From assembly GCF_014172375.1 (NCBI RefSeq), contig NZ_WNXD01000001.1:62001-126000 (forward strand): a DNA stretch of 64,000 nt, read 5' to 3'. Shown one piece after another: positions 59,935 to 64,000 of the stretch. The number at the start of each line of letters is the position of its first letter. Within the stretch, counting starts at the first letter, position 1. Origin of the DNA: Pedobacter planticolens (GTDB taxonomy: Bacteria; Bacteroidota; Bacteroidia; Sphingobacteriales; Sphingobacteriaceae). The notes under the pieces are model-generated. The model saw nothing but the letters and a program-made list of their open reading frames with translations. It was not told the origin of the DNA and did no database searches. A program made the translations under genes and the position numbers.

Positions 59935-62106
59935 TTACTCTACACATTTTTCAAGCAAAAATCTTCTAAACTTTTCAAGCTCCGTTTTTGTATGCTTAGA
60001 ACTGATATTTTCACTTGCAAAAACCTTATTTAACCAATTATTTAGATTTTCTAGGCGCTCTGAGGTATTAAAAAATCTTTTTCCCATTCCAAAGCCAATA
60101 GCGCAATGTAAAACTAGTTCTTCAGTGGTATGCTCTATACCACGCTTGTCCAATTGATCACTTAACAGTTCCATTACGTTTTGCTGCATTTCCTTTTGAT
60201 GATGCATCACGGTATTGTTAGGATGAGTACGGTAATTGATCAAAGGTATTTGTATGTTTTTTATTTTTGTTTTTCTAGACAATCTGAACCATAGCTCGTA
60301 ATCCTCACACCTACTGTATTCTATATTATATGGATTTTTTTTTGCTAATTCACTTCTCATAATGACAGTTGGATGAGAAATTGGATTAAAAAAAAGCATT
60401 CCTAAATCTATTTCCTTGTTTTCTTCGGGCACTTCAATTTTATAGAATGGCATGCCATTAGGGTCAACAACGTTATGCAAACTACCTACTAAGCCATAAT
60501 CTAAATTAGCTTCCAAAAAATCTATTTGCTTTTTTAGCCTTTCGACATGCATGGTGTCATCAGCATCCATACGAGCAATGTATTTGCCTTTTGCTAGTTT
60601 AATGGCTTTATTCAGTGAATAAGAAATACCTAAGTTACTTTCATTTTGCAAATAAACTATTCGGGTATCGGTTTGGTTTTTAATGAGCTGGTCAGTGCCA
60701 TCCGAAGAACCATCGTTAATAAGAATAACTTCAAAATCAGTAAAAGATTGTTTAAAAATACTCTCCAAACATTCTTGTAGATATTTTTGGGCATTATAGC
60801 AAGGTATGATAATACTGACGAAGGGCGTACTGGATGAAATCACCTTGCTTTGAATATTGTTCTTTATCAATTCGGTTTTTCCCGAAAGAGTTTTCTCGTA
60901 TACTGCTACCGTTTCTTCAGCCATACGCTCGGCTGTAAAGTTTGCCAAAGCATATCGCATTGCATTTTTAGTTAATCGTTTAGCCTTTTCAGGATTTTCT
61001 AGCAAAAACGAGATTTTTTCGATCAGGTCTTTTTGGTTAAGTGAGGCTTTATCTTTTTTAAAATCTACCTTAATTCTTAAACCACAATCATCATTTACCA
61101 TCTCTTTCAGTCCATCTACATCACTTACAATTATAGGTAGACTGTTATGCATCATTTCCATGCAAGTATAACTGCATTGTTCTACATAGCTAGGAACAAT
61201 TCCCATATCGCTCATAGCATAGAAATCATACAGTGTTTGCTTGTCTAAACTGCCACATAGTGTTATTCTACTCCAATTGTTTTTAGCGAGTTTTAAGATC
61301 CCTTCATAATTACCCGGACCAGCTATAATTAAACGGAAATTGGGGTGCTTTTTTAGTAATAGACTTAAGCTGGATACAATATCAAATATACCTTTTTGTA
61401 GATTAATATTACCTGCAAAAATCATCAATTTTTCAACCTCATCAAATCCGTATTGCTTACGTAATTTGTTTTTGTTATGATTAAACTGAGGTTGGATTAG
61501 CGAAGGATTTAAGCCATTCGAAATTTTAGTGAGCTTATGGGTATCTATTTTAAACAATTGCGTAAATGATTTCTTAGCGCAATCTGTTACTGTTATAATG
61601 TGATCTATATAAGTGTATGACCCAATTTCATAAAGTATTTGCTTGTTTGTAATTTTGATTGCCTTATTTTTTGTAAATGCATTGTGTAGCTCATAAAATA
61701 ACTTGTAATCAGAAGAAACATATTCTTTCCAGGAAATACAATGATTGACTAAAATTGTTGTACATGTAATCTGTTTTTTGATAAGATATGCTAGATTGCA
61801 AAGATTGATCCAGTTAAATTGAAGAACTATATTCTTACAATTTTTGATTTCGTTCACAAAAAAGGATATTGATTTTAAATCAATATCATCTGTGAAAAGC
61901 TTTGAAAAGCTACTTACTGGTAACTTATAAAGTTTTCTAGAAGATTGTTCCTCAACTTTTGGTTCTGTAAACTTATCACTAAAGACAACATAATGTAGAA
62001 TGATATTTCTATTGGCTTCTAAATAAGGAATAATATTGTTTTTGTATGAAGAAACTCCGTTTATAGAGTTTTTCAGATCTAGATCAAAATAAAAAACATT
62101 TATCAT
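59935..62106 (-). CDS. Bifunctional glycosyltransferase: GT4 module fused to GT2 module
   Basis: 723 residues. The N-terminal GT4 part (about 1-405) begins NVFYFDLDLKNSINGVSSYK and has KLMIFAGNINLQKGIFDIVS, MGIVPSYVEQCSYTCMEMMH and PIIVSDVDGLKEMV. The GT2 part (about 428-650) has VSIIIPCYNAQKYLQECLES, INDGSSDGT and the DxD-type IARMDADDTM. The tail repeats that of the next glycosyltransferase. The GT4 N-terminus recalls a Bacteroidetes family known as TIGR04157, which is linked to modified peptides; this is memory and unverified. Its start overlaps the upstream gene by four bases. Confidence 0.88.
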   Translation of the reverse strand: MINVFYFDLDLKNSINGVSSYKNNIIPYLEANRNIILHYVVFSDKFTEPKVEEQSSRKLYKLPVSSFSKLFTDDIDLKSISFFVNEIKNCKNIVLQFNWINLCNLAYLIKKQITCTTILVNHCISWKEYVSSDYKLFYELHNAFTKNKAIKITNKQILYEIGSYTYIDHIITVTDCAKKSFTQLFKIDTHKLTKISNGLNPSLIQPQFNHNKNKLRKQYGFDEVEKLMIFAGNINLQKGIFDIVSSLSLLLKKHPNFRLIIAGPGNYEGILKLAKNNWSRITLCGSLDKQTLYDFYAMSDMGIVPSYVEQCSYTCMEMMHNSLPIIVSDVDGLKEMVNDDCGLRIKVDFKKDKASLNQKDLIEKISFLLENPEKAKRLTKNAMRYALANFTAERMAEETVAVYEKTLSGKTELIKNNIQSKVISSSTPFVSIIIPCYNAQKYLQECLESIFKQSFTDFEVILINDGSSDGTDQLIKNQTDTRIVYLQNESNLGISYSLNKAIKLAKGKYIARMDADDTMHVERLKKQIDFLEANLDYGLVGSLHNVVDPNGMPFYKIEVPEENKEIDLGMLFFNPISHPTVIMRSELAKKNPYNIEYSRCEDYELWFRLSRKTKIKNIQIPLINYRTHPNNTVMHHQKEMQQNVMELLSDQLDKRGIEHTTEELVLHCAIGFGMGKRFFNTSERLENLNNWLNKVFASENISSKHTKTELEKFRRFLLEKCVE

Positions 62107-63005
62107 TCTTGCTCAGTTTCAAGGCCTGCATTTTTCATAATATTTACTTTGAAAGTATCCAACATATACTGAGAAAAGTTTTTTTTTAAGTAACTTGATG
62201 AGAATATTTTTTCAAACCACTGTCGCAAATCATTTTCCACCTCTTTTTGTCCAACAAGTTTTTTACTTGAGCCAAAACAAATTGATGCATGTAACATCAA
62301 TTCTTTAGGAGTATGGCAGATGCCCTTTTTATTAAGTTCTTTAGAAAGTAACTTAATAACAGAAGTTTTTAATTCTTTTTGGTTTAAGTTGCAAGTGCTT
62401 TGGGAATGAGATCGAACATTTAAAAAGAAGAATGGTAAATTCGTGACTTTTGAGATTTCAGAAAACCGAGTCCAAAGTTCATGATCTTCGCAGTGCAAAA
62501 AATTTTTATCGTAAAGAAGTTTTTTAACAAGTTTAGTTCTCATCATAACAGTAGGATGAGCAAAATGATTTGTAAACATCAATCCTAGTCGTAAGTAATC
62601 AGGATCAGTATAATTCTTCATTTCAGAAATTATCCTTCCATTGCTATCCATTATTTTATACCACGAGCCAACTATACCAAATTGCGGGTTCTGATCCAGG
62701 AAATCAACTTGCATTTGTAGTCTATTTCCTACCATGATATCATCTGCATCCATACGAGCAATATATTTTCCCTTTGCGAGTTTTATCCCTAAGTTAAGGG
62801 TTTCTACGATGCCCAAATTTGCTGGATTCTTTAAGTAATGAATTCGCTTATCTTTTATCCTTTCAACAATTTCCGTTGTATTATCGATACTTCCATCATC
62901 CAGAACCAAAAGCTCGTAATCTTTATATGTTTGTTCAAGAATACTTTGAATGCATTTCTCAATATAGTTAGCGTAGTTATAGGTGGGAAGTAATATAGTT
63001 ATCAA
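62103..63005 (-). CDS. GT2 family glycosyltransferase
   Basis: 300 residues. ITILLPTYNYANYIEKCIQS, LDDGSIDNT and KYIARMDADDIM (DxD-type) are GT2 motifs. The C-terminal region (LLSKELNKKGICHTPKELML) is closely similar to the end of the adjacent fusion protein, so the two GT2 modules are duplicates. It ends in the sequence AGLETEQE, and its stop overlaps the next start (ATGA). Confidence 0.9.
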   Translation of the reverse strand: MITILLPTYNYANYIEKCIQSILEQTYKDYELLVLDDGSIDNTTEIVERIKDKRIHYLKNPANLGIVETLNLGIKLAKGKYIARMDADDIMVGNRLQMQVDFLDQNPQFGIVGSWYKIMDSNGRIISEMKNYTDPDYLRLGLMFTNHFAHPTVMMRTKLVKKLLYDKNFLHCEDHELWTRFSEISKVTNLPFFFLNVRSHSQSTCNLNQKELKTSVIKLLSKELNKKGICHTPKELMLHASICFGSSKKLVGQKEVENDLRQWFEKIFSSSYLKKNFSQYMLDTFKVNIMKNAGLETEQE

Positions 63006-63071
63006 AATTGTTTCAAATAATTAATTTTTAGAAAAAATATAGTACTAGAAATATTATTTCTAGTACTATAT

Positions 63072-63458
63072 TTAAATTATATTAAAATAATTAAAAATAA
63101 TAGCGGTTACTATTGCAACAGGAGTTAGGATTAATAAAATAAAAATGAATCCAACAAATGCTAATTTGATTGGCTTTTTTTTTCTTTTAAATTCACATAT
63201 TAATCTTTCTTCATCACTAGATATTGGTTTCTTATAGTATAGAAATAAACCACTATAAAAAAGTAATGCTAAAGAAATAATTGAAATTAAAGGATTAAAT
63301 CCTATATACTTATAACCTGCTGCACTTAAAAGAAAAGCCGTAATTCCAATAATTATTTCTACTACTCGATATGCCGATCCAATAGAATAAAATCTAAAAA
63401 TTTTTTGTTGGATTACTAGTGTTGCAGAGATTAAATTTTCATAAAATCGGAATAGCAT
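63072..63458 (-). CDS. Small multi-helix membrane protein (possible immunity protein)
   Basis: 128 residues with about four membrane helices (around residues 32-52, 56-74, 97-124, and a weaker one near the N-terminus). The loop between helices is basic (CEFKRKKKPIKLA). No family was recognised. It begins nine bases after the stop of the YNSAG-repeat protein, so the two are co-transcribed. Size and topology recall immunity proteins of pore-forming bacteriocins, but this is inference from context. Confidence 0.65.
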   Translation of the reverse strand: MLFRFYENLISATLVIQQKIFRFYSIGSAYRVVEIIIGITAFLLSAAGYKYIGFNPLISIISLALLFYSGLFLYYKKPISSDEERLICEFKRKKKPIKLAFVGFIFILLILTPVAIVTAIIFNYFNII

Positions 63459-63467
63459 ATTGATATA

Positions 63468-64000
63468 TTAGGGGGTAGTAACTGGTTCAGGAAAGTACTC
63501 ATCAACTAAATTGGTGATTTGTTCACCAACCCAATCATCTGCGCCAGTAACATCATAAAGAGTAGCGATTATACCACCAGCCAATGGAACAGCACCAAGC
63601 GCACGCCCTACAACCTGATCGGTTAAAAAGGTTATTAACTCGCTTCTAGTAATTTGACCATCTTGATAAATTTCTATAAAATCAGTAATTAAACCAAGAG
63701 CGCTTCCTATTGCCCCTGAATATTTTTGAAAATCTTTTAAAAGTTGAGTGGCTTCTTTGGCGAAATCTCCCATCTTAGCAATACCTTCAACTGATTGCAT
63801 CACACCATCAAATGCGTCAGCAGTTTTGCCTGTTGCATCCATTAAAGCAACAAATTCTTTGTCCATCCCTGAGGTATTGAATCCTGCGGAATTGTATCCT
63901 GCGGAATTGTATCCTGCGGAATTGTAACCTGCGGAATTGTAACCAGTCAAGTATTCATTATCTCCCGGGGGGTAATATTCACCGCTCGGTGAAAAATTAT
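63468..64000 (-). CDS. YNSAG-repeat protein with hydrophobic helical C-terminus (5' end outside window)
   Basis: The frame is open to the window edge; no stop lies upstream of the TTG at 63950, so the gene is partial and reads SPSGEYYPPGDNEYLTGYNS into the repeats. Five tandem GYNSA-type units (63870-63944) are followed by a helical domain (about 130 residues) with FAKEATQLLKDFQKYSGAI, a YQDGQITRSELITF segment that looks EF-hand-like, and a Gly/Ala-rich hydrophobic stretch (VGRALGAVPLAGGIIATLYD), ending FPEPVTTP. Possibly a secreted or membrane-active protein; no family recognised. Confidence 0.7.
   Translation of the reverse strand, partial: NFSPSGEYYPPGDNEYLTGYNSAGYNSAGYNSAGYNSAGFNTSGMDKEFVALMDATGKTADAFDGVMQSVEGIAKMGDFAKEATQLLKDFQKYSGAIGSALGLITDFIEIYQDGQITRSELITFLTDQVVGRALGAVPLAGGIIATLYDVTGADDWVGEQITNLVDEYFPEPVTTP
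63870..63944 (-). repeat. Five 15-bp tandem repeats encoding GYNSA
   Basis: Units read GGTTACAATTCCGCA (twice), GGATACAATTCCGCA (twice) and a diverged GGATTCAATACCTCA (GFNTS). The near-identity of the four first units suggests recent copy-number change. Confidence 0.95.

Noticed and set aside
63468..63950. Taking the TTG at 63950 as the true start of the repeat protein
   Set aside because: The frame stays open to the window edge with plausible residues (SPSGEYYPPGDNEY), so the gene very likely starts outside.

Overview
The window looks like chromosomal DNA of a Bacteroidetes bacterium of the Sphingobacteriaceae, close to Pedobacter. The evidence is the AT-rich core, the rpmB-rpmG-DUF4295-ftsY-rimO order, DUF5683 next to parB, bacillithiol synthesis (bshC), SusC/SusD proteins, GH92/GH125 mannosidases and TAnnTTTG-type promoter boxes. 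Family assignments are from memory of the families; no search was run.

Layout. 0-31.5 kb is core chromosome: the end of parA, then parB, a DUF5683 protein, dapB and lepB; a DUF4139 surface protein; an Ldh-type dehydrogenase, bshC and the rimO/ftsY/ribosomal protein block on the minus strand; acetyl-CoA synthetase and a CsbD protein; a macroglobulin-like envelope protein and a double M16 peptidase; surE, a small membrane protein and lpxB; a LacI regulator with a ROK kinase, a GH125 and a GH92 alpha-mannosidase; and a TPR histidine kinase with a NarL-type regulator.

At 31.6 kb lies tRNA-Ala(GGC) with a full consensus promoter. From its 3' end runs an integrated mobilizable element: duplicated attachment-site DNA, tyrosine recombinase, candidate oriT, small mobilization protein, relaxase and coupling protein (to 37.5 kb). 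No second copy of the tRNA 3' end was seen, so the right border is unresolved and later genes may be cargo or older islands.

37.5-49.1 kb is accessory: a second macroglobulin-like protein, a TonB-C protein, a secreted protein, an HExxH lipoprotein, a transglutaminase-like lipoprotein and a short O-antigen-ligase-like protein, all on the minus strand. An ECF sigma factor then loses its region 4 at an IS21-like non-autonomous element (47778-48204), followed by degenerate small ORFs and an XRE regulator.

49.3-59.9 kb is visibly richer in G+C. It has a long 5' hairpin RNA with a tiny ORF ahead of a TlpA-DUF3738 / SusC / SusD operon, and a converging minus-strand group (DUF6520-like secreted protein, MauE-like membrane protein, Crp-like regulator, unknown 135-residue protein), then a LytTR and an AraC regulator. 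The genes suggest a redox-linked TonB-dependent uptake or export system, but the substrate is unknown.

59.9-64 kb is AT-rich again: a GT4-GT2 fusion glycosyltransferase, a second GT2, a four-helix membrane protein, and a protein with tandem YNSAG repeats that runs off the window. This last group and the leader RNA region are the best candidates for undescribed biology.
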